In this document: positions 50,563-57,642 of the stretch, in pieces
Layout: every line of letters begins with the position of its first letter
Position numbering within the stretch: the stretch's first letter is position 1
Assembly (NCBI GenBank): GCA_002307145.1
Contig: DBTR01000033.1
Coordinates: 43,810 to 107,809, forward strand
Source of the DNA: Rhodospirillum sp. UBA1311
Lineage (GTDB): Bacteria > Pseudomonadota > Alphaproteobacteria > Rhodospirillales > Rhodospirillaceae
Reading direction: 5' to 3'
DNA: 64,000 nt
The notes under the pieces: model-generated
Told to the model about the DNA's origin: nothing
What the model saw: the letters and a program-made list of their open reading frames with translations, nothing else
Database searches by the model: none
Position numbers and translations under genes: made by a program

Positions 50563-51599
50563 TGGACAACACCAAGATCGAATGGACGGACGCGACGTGG
50601 AACCCGATCAAGGGATGCTCCCCCAAGTCCGAGGGCTGCCGCCACTGCTACGCCGAAGGCTTGGCCGCACGCTTCCACAAGCCCGACCAGTGGGGCCACG
50701 GCCTTACCGAAGGCGGCACGTGGACCGGCAAGGTGACGCTCGACGAGAAGGCGATGACGCAGCCGCTTCGCTGGAAGAAGCCCCGCCGCATCTTCGTCAA
50801 CAGCCTGTCGGACCTGTTTCACGACAGCGTGCCCGACGAGTGGATCGACCGCATCTTCGCCATCATGGCCCTCTGCCCGCAGCACACGTTCCAGATTCTC
50901 ACCAAGCGCCCGGAGCGGATGCGGGAGTATCTTCAGGATATCGAGCGCGCCCGAGAGGACGCCATTGATGAACAGATCAAGGCGGTGCTGACTGCCCAGG
51001 GATATTCCTGGCATGAACGGCATCGCCTTAACCCGGCAGGTGGTTGCACGCCGCTTCTGCCCCTCCCGAACGTCTGGCTTGGTATCTCGGTCGAGAACCA
51101 GAAAGCCGCCGACGAACGCATTCCTGCGCTTCTCGCCACCCCCGCCGCCGTTCGCTTCCTCTCGTGCGAGCCGCTGTTGGGGCCGGTGGATTTCCTCAAG
51201 TTCTTCGTCGAAGAGACTGACGGAACATATCGCCTGTTGAGCCACTGGTACGGCCCGAACGGCTTCGACCCAACGGGATCGCAACCGGAAATCACCCACC
51301 GGCAGATAAAGCCAAATCCGCTCGATTGGGTCATCTGCGGCGGCGAGAGCGGCCCGCACGCCCGACCGATGCACCCCGATTGGGCGCGCTCCCTCCGCGA
51401 CCAGTGCGCCGCCGCTGGCGTCCCGTTCTTCTTCAAGCAGTGGGGCGAGTGGGAAGCCGACGAAATCGGGCGCGAGGACGCGCGATCGTCGCGCTTCCCC
51501 ATCAATCATGTCGAGTTCCGAAAGGTCGGTAAGGCCCGCGCCGGTCGCCTTCTCGGCGGACAGACCCATGATGACGTTCCGGGGAGCGCCGCCGAATGA
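50562..51599 (+). CDS. DUF5131 (Gp37/Gp68) family phage protein
   Basis: A 345-residue protein. It starts MDNTKIEWTDATWNPIKGCS and has a Cys set (GCSPKSEGCRHCYAEG) like a radical-SAM [4Fe-4S] loop, followed by TQPLRWKKPRRIFVNSLSDLFHDSVPDEWI and ICGGESGPHARPMHPDW, the signature stretches of DUF5131/phage Gp37-Gp68. Radical-SAM-type chemistry is proposed for the family; the substrate is not known. It overlaps the cytosine methyltransferase by 4 bp. Confidence 0.85.
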   Translation: MDNTKIEWTDATWNPIKGCSPKSEGCRHCYAEGLAARFHKPDQWGHGLTEGGTWTGKVTLDEKAMTQPLRWKKPRRIFVNSLSDLFHDSVPDEWIDRIFAIMALCPQHTFQILTKRPERMREYLQDIERAREDAIDEQIKAVLTAQGYSWHERHRLNPAGGCTPLLPLPNVWLGISVENQKAADERIPALLATPAAVRFLSCEPLLGPVDFLKFFVEETDGTYRLLSHWYGPNGFDPTGSQPEITHRQIKPNPLDWVICGGESGPHARPMHPDWARSLRDQCAAAGVPFFFKQWGEWEADEIGREDARSSRFPINHVEFRKVGKARAGRLLGGQTHDDVPGSAAE

Positions 51600-53398
51600 C
51601 CTATCTTTTCCAAGATGGCGGCACCCCGCCGCGCCGCAATGAAATCATCCTCGACAGCTTCGCGGGCGGCGGCGGGGCGTCGACCGGAATTGAAATGGCG
51701 CTTGGGCGCTCGCCCGACGTGGCGATCAACCACGATCCCGAGGCAGTGGCGATGCACGCGGCGAACCACCCCAACACCGAGCATTTCTGTCAGTCGGTGT
51801 GGAAGGTCGACCCCGCCGACGTCGCCGCGCGCGGGCCGATCGGCCTGGCGTGGTTCAGCCCCGACTGCAAGCACTTCAGCAAGGCGAAGGGCGGCAAGCC
51901 GGTCGAAAAGGGCATCAGGGATTTGGCCTGGATCGTGGTGGCCTACGCCAGGCTCCCGGCGCACCTCCGCCCGCGCGTCATCTGCCTGGAGAACGTCGAG
52001 GAATTCCTAACCTGGGGACCGCTCGGGCCGGATCACATGCCCGACAAGAAACGGGCGGGCGAGGAATTCGCGAAGTGGCGCGGCGAACTCCGCCGCCTCG
52101 GCTACAAGGTGGAAACCCGCATTCTCCGCGCCTGCGACTACGGCGCACCGACGATCCGAAAGCGCCTGTTCCTGATCGCCCGGTGCGACGGCCGCGCCAT
52201 CGTCTGGCCCGATCCGACCCACGGCGACCCGAAGTCGGAGGCTGTTCGCTCCGGCAAGCTCTTGCCCTGGCGCACCGCTGCCGAGTGCATCGACTGGTCC
52301 ATTCCCTGCCCGTCGATCTTCGAGCGAAAGAAGCCCCTCGCCGACGCCACCCTCCGCCGCATCGCCGCCGGAACGATGCGCTATGTGGTCAACGCCGCGC
52401 GGCCGTTCATCGTGCCGGTGACGCACAGCGGCAGCCCGACACGCGCCCACGACATCGACGAGCCGCTTCGCACGATCACCACCGCGAAACGCGGCGAATT
52501 CGCGCTGATCGCGCCGACGCTCACCGGCTGCGGAGGGCGCGCGGCGCAATCTCCACCGCGCTCCGCCGACGCCCCCATGGGCACGATCACCGCGAAGGCC
52601 GATCAGATTCTCGTCGCCGCCCACCTCCAGACCATGCGCAATGCTGCGAAGCCGTTCAACGAGGCAGACGCGCCGATGCACACGATCACGGCGGGTGGTG
52701 CGCATATCTACGAGGTCGCCGCCTTCCTCACCAAATATCACGGCACGAGCGCCGGAGCCGGAGCGGATGAACCGTTCCCGACGATCACCGCCAACAGCTT
52801 CCACAAGCGCCCGGGCGGAAACCCGCCGCTCGCCATCTGCGCCGCGCACCTCACCAAGCATTATGGCGGCGTGGTCGGGCACGGCGTCGAACAGCCGATC
52901 GGCACCGTCACGACCTCCGATCACCACTCGGTCACCACGGCGCACCTGACGCACCTGTACGGCTCCGATCAGGGCGGCGCCGGAGATCCCGAAGCCCCGG
53001 CGAAGACGATCACCGCCGGCGGGAACCATGCCGGGTTGGTGTGCGCATTCCTCGACAAGTATTTCGGCTCGGCAGAAGTCGGGCAGGTGGTCGACGATCC
53101 GCTTCACACGGTGACCGCGAAGCCGCGCTTTGGCCTCGTGACGGTCACCGTCGACGGCGAGCCCTACGTGCTTTCGGACATCGGCATGCGGATGTTGATG
53201 CCGCGCGAACTGTTCCGCGCGCAGAGCTTCCCCGAAAGCTACATCATCGACATCGTGTTCAACGGAAAACGGCTCTCGAAAGCGAGCCAAGTGCGCATGT
53301 GCGGCAACTCGGTCCCGCCCGTAATGGCGGAGGCCATCGTCCGCGCCAACGCCGCCGACCTTGCCGTCGACGCGATTCCCATGGAAGCGGCGGAGTAG
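51596..53398 (+). CDS. DNA cytosine-5 methyltransferase with repeat region
   Basis: A 600-residue C5 methyltransferase. Motif I is DSFAGGGGAS (from D20), motif IV reads FSPDCKHFS with the catalytic Cys at C91 (SPDC in place of PPCQ), motif VI is ENVEEF, motif VIII is IRKRLFLIA, motif X is CGNSVPP. The target-recognition region (about 275-515) holds seven copies of a short D/E-x-P-x-x-T-I/V-T-A motif. No restriction enzyme is adjacent, so it probably protects phage DNA from host restriction. Confidence 0.9.
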   Translation: MTYLFQDGGTPPRRNEIILDSFAGGGGASTGIEMALGRSPDVAINHDPEAVAMHAANHPNTEHFCQSVWKVDPADVAARGPIGLAWFSPDCKHFSKAKGGKPVEKGIRDLAWIVVAYARLPAHLRPRVICLENVEEFLTWGPLGPDHMPDKKRAGEEFAKWRGELRRLGYKVETRILRACDYGAPTIRKRLFLIARCDGRAIVWPDPTHGDPKSEAVRSGKLLPWRTAAECIDWSIPCPSIFERKKPLADATLRRIAAGTMRYVVNAARPFIVPVTHSGSPTRAHDIDEPLRTITTAKRGEFALIAPTLTGCGGRAAQSPPRSADAPMGTITAKADQILVAAHLQTMRNAAKPFNEADAPMHTITAGGAHIYEVAAFLTKYHGTSAGAGADEPFPTITANSFHKRPGGNPPLAICAAHLTKHYGGVVGHGVEQPIGTVTTSDHHSVTTAHLTHLYGSDQGGAGDPEAPAKTITAGGNHAGLVCAFLDKYFGSAEVGQVVDDPLHTVTAKPRFGLVTVTVDGEPYVLSDIGMRMLMPRELFRAQSFPESYIIDIVFNGKRLSKASQVRMCGNSVPPVMAEAIVRANAADLAVDAIPMEAAE

Positions 53399-53401
53399 AT
53401 C

Positions 53402-53842
53402 ATGAGCATCCCATACCAGGACGCCACCACGGGCGCGAAGGCGCGTGACGAGATTACGAAGCTCCTGCGCCGGTTCGGCTGCGAAAGCGTCGGCTTCATG
53501 GACAACTTCGCCGAGCAGTGCGTCATCCTCGCCTTTACACACCGGGGACGCCCGATCGAACTCCGGGCCTCGGCGAAGGGCTGGGCGGCGCTGTATCTGC
53601 GCGAGAACCCGCACACCTACCGGCACAAAAAGACGCGGGCGGAGTACGAGCGCGCGGCCATGAACCAAGGCCTGATCGCGGTGAACTCGATTCTCCGCGA
53701 CTGGGTGAAGGGGCAAGTCGTCGCCGTCGAATGCGGCATCCTCAGCTTCGAGGAGGTGTTCTTGAGCCAGATGATGTTAAGCGACGGCCGCCGCGTGATC
53801 GACCACGCCCGCAACCTGTTGCCCGCGCCGAAGGAGGGGTGA
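53402..53842 (+). CDS. conserved hypothetical phage protein
   Basis: A 146-residue protein starting MSIPYQDATTGAKARDEITK, with RFGCESVGFMDNFAEQCVIL and VAVECGILSFEEVFLSQMML, a pattern I recognise from other alphaproteobacterial phages. The function is unknown. It lies between the cytosine methyltransferase and the excisionase, overlapping the latter by 1 bp. Confidence 0.7.
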   Translation: MSIPYQDATTGAKARDEITKLLRRFGCESVGFMDNFAEQCVILAFTHRGRPIELRASAKGWAALYLRENPHTYRHKKTRAEYERAAMNQGLIAVNSILRDWVKGQVVAVECGILSFEEVFLSQMMLSDGRRVIDHARNLLPAPKEG

Positions 53843-54120
53843 TGTTCGAAGCCGCCGAAGCCCCCATGTTGACGACCGCCGACGTCGCGCACATGCTTGC
53901 GAAGACGACGCGCTGGGTTTCCGGCGCGGCCGCTACGGGGCAGATCGGCGGCGCATATCGGATCGGTGGCGAATGGCGCTTCGATCCTGTCGAGTTTCGC
54001 ACCTGGGTTAGGGGGCAAAAGAGATGTCCGTCTACAAGCGCGGCGCGATCTGGTGGTACAAGTTCCAGCACAAGGGGACGCGCTACCAGGAATCGTCTGG
54101 CTCAACTCTACGGGCTGTAG
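53842..54120 (+). CDS. excisionase-like HTH protein
   Basis: A 92-residue protein whose first ~60 residues form a winged-helix of the HTH_17/Xis type (MLTTADVAHMLAKTTRWVSG to WRFDPVEFRTWVRG). It lies directly before the integrase and overlaps its start by 97 bp in another frame; the tail past residue ~61 is Ser/Thr/Arg-rich and may be only spacer. It should direct excision together with the integrase. AAGGAGGGG precedes the ATG. Confidence 0.72.
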   Translation: MFEAAEAPMLTTADVAHMLAKTTRWVSGAAATGQIGGAYRIGGEWRFDPVEFRTWVRGQKRCPSTSAARSGGTSSSTRGRATRNRLAQLYGL

Positions 54121-55040
54121 CCGTCAAGGCCGAAGCCAAGCGGCGCGAGCAAATAGAAAAGCTCGCGAGCGGGGCAGATATCCTGTTTGAGGATCTGATG
54201 GTTCGGTTCGCCGAGGAACACTGGCCGACCATCAAGCCCGGCAGCGTCACCCGCTACAGGGTGAGCGGAAAGGCCCTGATCCCTCACTTCCATGGGAAGA
54301 TGCTGAGCGAGGTCAACAAGGCCACGATCCAGGACTTCATTCGGAAGCGCCGCGCCGCTGGCGTCACCGATTCGACGATTCGCAAGGATATCGCCTGCCT
54401 CTCATCGGCGCTGACGTGTGCCGTCGAATGGGACTTGACCGAGCACAACATCGTGAAGTCGCTTCCGCGCAAGAGTCTGGCGAAGACGAATGACCGCGTC
54501 CGGTGGCTTCGGACGAAGGAGCGCGCGGCGCTGATCGCGGTTTGCGACGAGCGCATGCGCCAGATCATCGAAACCTTGATCGGCACCGGCATGCGCCTGG
54601 GAGAACTCTGCACGCTCGAATATCGCAACGTCGACGGAAAGCGGATGGAGATCTACCTGGAGAAAACCAAAACCGACGCGCCGAGAACGATCCCCATCAC
54701 CGCACATGTGTGGCTACAGATCCGGCTACAGCCGCGCAGCCTGCTGCACGAGTACGTCTTCTCCGACGAGAACGGAAAGCCGTGGTCGGTTACGCGCCTG
54801 TCGAAGCGGATCGCCTACCGGATCGCCGCGGCAAAGATCGACGACTTCCGCCCACACGACCTCAGGCACACCTTCGCGTCGGACTACATGCAGAACGGCG
54901 GGAAGATCGAGCGGCTTCAACTGATCCTTGGGCACAGCCGGATCGGTCAGACCTCGAAATACTCCCACCTCTCCACGGAAGACCTCCACGAGGATATGGA
55001 GCGAGTGGCTACAAAAAAGGCTACAGCCGTCACGGACTAG
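54024..55040 (+). CDS. int: tyrosine-recombinase integrase
   Basis: A 338-residue phage integrase. The catalytic set is complete: R191 (TGMRLGE), K216 region, H278-x-x-R281 (RPHDLRHTF), H304 (ILGHS) and nucleophile Y313 (SKYSHL). An N-terminal arm-binding region and core-binding domain (about 50-150) come first. The gene ends 41 bp from attR. It catalyses recombination between the phage site and the 3' end of tRNA-Ser. Confidence 0.95.
   Translation: MSVYKRGAIWWYKFQHKGTRYQESSGSTLRAVAVKAEAKRREQIEKLASGADILFEDLMVRFAEEHWPTIKPGSVTRYRVSGKALIPHFHGKMLSEVNKATIQDFIRKRRAAGVTDSTIRKDIACLSSALTCAVEWDLTEHNIVKSLPRKSLAKTNDRVRWLRTKERAALIAVCDERMRQIIETLIGTGMRLGELCTLEYRNVDGKRMEIYLEKTKTDAPRTIPITAHVWLQIRLQPRSLLHEYVFSDENGKPWSVTRLSKRIAYRIAAAKIDDFRPHDLRHTFASDYMQNGGKIERLQLILGHSRIGQTSKYSHLSTEDLHEDMERVATKKATAVTD
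55007..55024. repeat. right-arm direct repeats GGCTAC, candidate integrase arm sites
   Basis: GGCTAC at 55007-55012 and 55019-55024 (12-bp period) lies in the last codons of int. It mirrors the left-arm pair at 9004-9021. A third pair with the same period is inside int at 54712-54729. Codon use alone could explain the intragenic ones. Confidence 0.4.
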
Positions 55041-55046
55041 AAAATG

Positions 55047-55070
55047 AAAAAGCGGGCACGAGGCCCGCTA
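55047..55070 (-). terminator. phage-borne terminator for the restored tRNA-Ser gene
   Basis: On the minus strand AGCGGGC-CTCGT-GCCCGCT is followed by TTTTTCATTTT, 12 bp past the tRNA 3' end. It lies inside the phage DNA and so replaces the host terminator, now 46 kb away at 8803-8830. Confidence 0.75.
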
Positions 55071-55081
55071 GATCATTGAAT

Positions 55082-55141
55082 TGGCGGAGGGACCGGGACT
55101 CGAACCCGGGGACGGGGTTAAATCCGTCACGGATTAGCAAT
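55082..55141. repeat. attR: 60-bp repeat within tRNA-Ser(GCU)
   Basis: Identical to attL (8845-8904). It covers the tRNA from CCA back into the anticodon loop, so the phage-carried copy rebuilds a full tRNA gene. A near-copy of its central 14 bp, CCGTCACGGACTAG, lies at 55027-55040 at the end of int. Confidence 0.93.
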
Positions 55142-55170
55142 CCGCTGCATTACCGCTCTGCCACCCCTCC
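55082..55170 (-). tRNA. tRNA-Ser(GCU)
   Basis: An 89-nt gene: acceptor GGAGGGG pairs with TCCCTCC (one G-T), discriminator G, encoded CCA. The anticodon loop TTGCTAA is in a GGA-TCC stem, giving anticodon GCU. A long variable arm, typical of Ser, precedes the TTCGAGTC T-loop. It is the prophage integration target and stays intact. Confidence 0.95.
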
Positions 55171-55282
55171 GCGCCCATCCGTGGCCGCCGAGGCGTCACG
55201 GGCAAGAGCCGAATGTCTAGCCGAAGCGCGCCCCGGCGTCAACAATCCAACGTCCTGCATTCACAGCTTTTCCGTTGGCGGT

Positions 55283-55909
55283 TTACGCCGGCGGAATCGC
55301 CATGCCGACCTGCACGGCGGTGCGCATCTTCAGTTCGCCGTGCCACTTGAGGAGATGCGGATAGTCCTTGAGCTCGACGCCTTGGAATTCATACTTGTCG
55401 ACCCAAGGGAAAATCGCGATGTCGGCGATCGTGTAGGTCAATCCGCCGACATAGGGACAGTCCGTCAGCCGTTGTTCGAGAACCCCGTAGAGGCGCTTGG
55501 TTTCCTTCGAGTAGCGTTCGATGCCGTAGGGCACCTTTTCCGGCGCGAAGTGCAGGAAGTGGTGAGTCTGCCCGAACATCGGCCCGACGCCGGCCATCTG
55601 GAACATCAGCCAGGAGAGCGTCTCGGCGCGGGCCCGCGGCTCGACCGGCAGGAGATTGCTGGCGGTCTTTTCGCAGAGGTAGATCAGGATCGCGCCGGAC
55701 TCGAACACCGACAACGGTTTGCCGTCCGGCCCGTCGTGATCGACGATCGCGGGGATTTTGCCGTTGGGGTTGATCGCGAGATATTCGGGTGTCGACTGGC
55801 CGCCGTTACGGATGTCGACGACGTGGGTACTGTATTCGAGACCGAGTTCCTCCAGGAGTATCGAAACCTTACGGCCGTTCGGCGTTGCGAACGTGTAAAA
55901 ATCGATCAC
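55283..55909 (-). CDS. glutathione S-transferase (YfcG/YghU-like)
   Basis: A 208-residue cytosolic enzyme with a thioredoxin-fold N-terminus: IDFYTFATPNGRKVSILLEELGLEY, cis-Pro motif NPNGKIPAIVD, and FESGAILIYL for glutathione binding. The helical C-domain has TYTIADIAIFPW. It recalls the disulfide-reductase-type GSTs YfcG and YghU. It begins with GTG. It lies between tRNA-Ser and oxyR on the minus strand; with oxyR upstream, an oxidative-stress link is plausible. Confidence 0.9.
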   Translation of the reverse strand: MIDFYTFATPNGRKVSILLEELGLEYSTHVVDIRNGGQSTPEYLAINPNGKIPAIVDHDGPDGKPLSVFESGAILIYLCEKTASNLLPVEPRARAETLSWLMFQMAGVGPMFGQTHHFLHFAPEKVPYGIERYSKETKRLYGVLEQRLTDCPYVGGLTYTIADIAIFPWVDKYEFQGVELKDYPHLLKWHGELKMRTAVQVGMAIPPA

Positions 55910-55933
55910 GTTGGGTGTCCTTTCGTTAATCCC

Positions 55934-56848
55934 TCATCTCATTCCAAGATGGGTACGAAGGACCTCCGCCAAAAGCTCGAATTCCTTTTTCCTGGGGGAA
56001 GAAGCTCGCCAGACCAGGGCGATCCCACGCGACGGCTCGGGGCGGTCGAAGCGGCGCGCCACCACGCCCGAACCTTCGTAGGCGACGGTCGGCAACGCCA
56101 TTTCCGGGATCAGGGTGAGGCCAAGGCCGTTCGCGACCATTTGCACCAGGGTGCCGAGGCTGGTCGCCTGCACCGCCTCGTTCGCCTTGAGCGGGTGCCC
56201 GGCGCATGCGCCGAGCGCATGCTCGCGCAGGCAGTGGCCGTCTTCGAGCATCAGCATTTCCTCGGATTCGAGGTCGGCCGGGTCGATTTCGGTCTTTTCG
56301 CTGAGCGGATGCCCGGTGGGCATGCCGACGAGCAGGTGGTCGTCGCCGAGCGGCAGCTTGGCGAGATCGCCGAGATCGTAGGGCGTCGCCAGCACCGCGC
56401 AATCCATCCGTCCGGCGTGCAGCGCATCCACCAACCGCGCCGATTGGTCCTCGCGCAGGTAGAGCTTGAGGTCGGGATAGGCGGTCCGCACCGCAGGCAT
56501 CACCCGAGGCAGGAAGTACGGCCCGATGGTCGGAATCACCCCCAGGCGCAAGCGCCCGGCGAGGGGGCGCCGGCCGCTCTCCGCCACGTCGGCCAGGGCC
56601 TCGGCGTCGCGCAGCAACGATCGGGCGCGCTCGACGATGTCCTCGCCCAGGGGCGTGAGCATCACCTGACGGCGCGTGCCGCGCTCGATCAGGCGGCAGT
56701 TGAGCACGGATTCGAGATCCTGGATGCCCGAACTCAAGGTCGATTGGGTAACGAAACAGGAGTCCGCCGCACGCCCGAAGTGGCGATGCTCGGCGACCGC
56801 GACCAGATACTGCAACTGACGCAAGGTTGGGATCAACTTCATCGACAT
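55934..56848 (-). CDS. oxyR: OxyR peroxide-sensing LysR regulator
   Basis: A 304-residue LysR-type activator. The helix-turn-helix is at about 20-45 (FGRAADSCFVTQSTLSSGIQDLE). The redox pair is C206 and C215 in EDGHCLREHALGAC, the nine-residue spacing of E. coli Cys199/Cys208. Peroxide would join them and switch on target genes. It is divergent from dps, a classic OxyR target. Confidence 0.93.
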   Translation of the reverse strand: MSMKLIPTLRQLQYLVAVAEHRHFGRAADSCFVTQSTLSSGIQDLESVLNCRLIERGTRRQVMLTPLGEDIVERARSLLRDAEALADVAESGRRPLAGRLRLGVIPTIGPYFLPRVMPAVRTAYPDLKLYLREDQSARLVDALHAGRMDCAVLATPYDLGDLAKLPLGDDHLLVGMPTGHPLSEKTEIDPADLESEEMLMLEDGHCLREHALGACAGHPLKANEAVQATSLGTLVQMVANGLGLTLIPEMALPTVAYEGSGVVARRFDRPEPSRGIALVWRASSPRKKEFELLAEVLRTHLGMR

Positions 56849-57044
56849 CCCCGATAAACTTTAAAGCGATTCTCTGTTTTACAGATATCCATAGGCGGAA
56901 TAAGGTTAATTCGCTCGCTCGCGCAAACCTTGCGTCACCCGCCGGATGAAATTCGTCACACCGTGATGCTTGTCGAAACCTGAGAGAGACCACACAATAC
57001 CCGGGATCCTTCGCACGATCCACCCGAGACAAGGAGCTTAAGCA
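56849..57044. promoter_or_regulatory. oxyR-dps divergent promoter region
   Basis: This 196-bp gap holds the oxyR and dps promoters. GATA/ATAG-like tetrads between 56851 and 56893 (GATAAAC ... GATTC ... GATATCCATAG) could form an OxyR site, but the spacing is not a clean match. AAGGAG stands before dps. No RNA gene is seen. Confidence 0.4.
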
Positions 57045-57548
57045 ATGTCCAAATCGGTAGCTGTCGACATCTCGAAACCGTTGCCCATCGACATCGGCAT
57101 CGGCGAGAAGGATCGGCAGAAAATCGCCGACGGTCTCAGCAACGTCCTGGCCAACACCTATACGCTCTATCTCAAGACCCACAACTTCCATTGGAACGTC
57201 ACCGGTCCGATGTTCTCGACCCTGCACCTCCTGTTCGAGACGCAGTACGACGAACTCGCGCTCGCCGTCGACACCGTCGCCGAGCGGATCCGCGCGCTGG
57301 GCGTCTACGCGCCGGCCAGTTTCACTCAGTTCAAGGACTTGTCCACGGTCAAGGAGGAAACCTCGGTTCCCTCCGCCGTCGAGATGATCCAGCAACTGGC
57401 GAAGGACAACGAGACGGTGTCCAAGGTCTGCCGCGAAGTCCTGCCGCTGGCGGACAAGGTGAACGACCAGCCGACCAACGACCTCCTGACCCAGCGCATG
57501 CAGACGCATGAAAAGAACGCCTGGATGCTGCGCAGCCTCCTCGGCTGA
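57045..57548 (+). CDS. dps: Dps-family DNA-protecting ferritin
   Basis: A 167-residue ferritin-like protein. The ferroxidase/inter-subunit iron site is visible as KTHNFHWNVTG and FETQYDELA, and VDTVAERIRALG follows, all standard Dps features. The dodecamer stores iron using peroxide and shields DNA. It is divergent from oxyR and probably peroxide-induced. A strong terminator follows. Confidence 0.93.
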   Translation: MSKSVAVDISKPLPIDIGIGEKDRQKIADGLSNVLANTYTLYLKTHNFHWNVTGPMFSTLHLLFETQYDELALAVDTVAERIRALGVYAPASFTQFKDLSTVKEETSVPSAVEMIQQLAKDNETVSKVCREVLPLADKVNDQPTNDLLTQRMQTHEKNAWMLRSLLG

Positions 57549-57567
57549 GGCTCGGAAGTTTCGAACG

Positions 57568-57604
57568 AAAAGGGCGGTGGAAAATTCCACCGCCCTTTTT
57601 TATC
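57568..57604. terminator. bidirectional terminator between dps and aarC
   Basis: AGGGCGGTGGAA with TTCCACCGCCCT forms a perfect 12-bp stem followed by T6 on the plus strand and TTTT on the minus strand. It ends both convergent genes. Confidence 0.9.
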
Positions 57605-57642
57605 GCCCGGTGGCGGGCGCTTGGAGCGCCCGCCGGGGAGAG

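Larger units (their letters stand above)
8905..55081. mobile_element. podovirus-type temperate prophage (46.2 kb)
   Basis: The element lies between the att repeats and holds integrase and excisionase at the right end, a repressor/Cro region in the middle, and a complete set of packaging, head, tail, internal virion and lysis genes on the minus strand. Head genes resemble Bordetella phage BPP-1; tail and internal virion genes resemble T7 gp11-gp16. No tail sheath, tape measure or long tail genes were seen, so the virion should be short-tailed. One gene (ASCH) has a frameshift; otherwise it looks intact. No DNA polymerase or replicative DnaB-type helicase was found. Confidence 0.93.
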
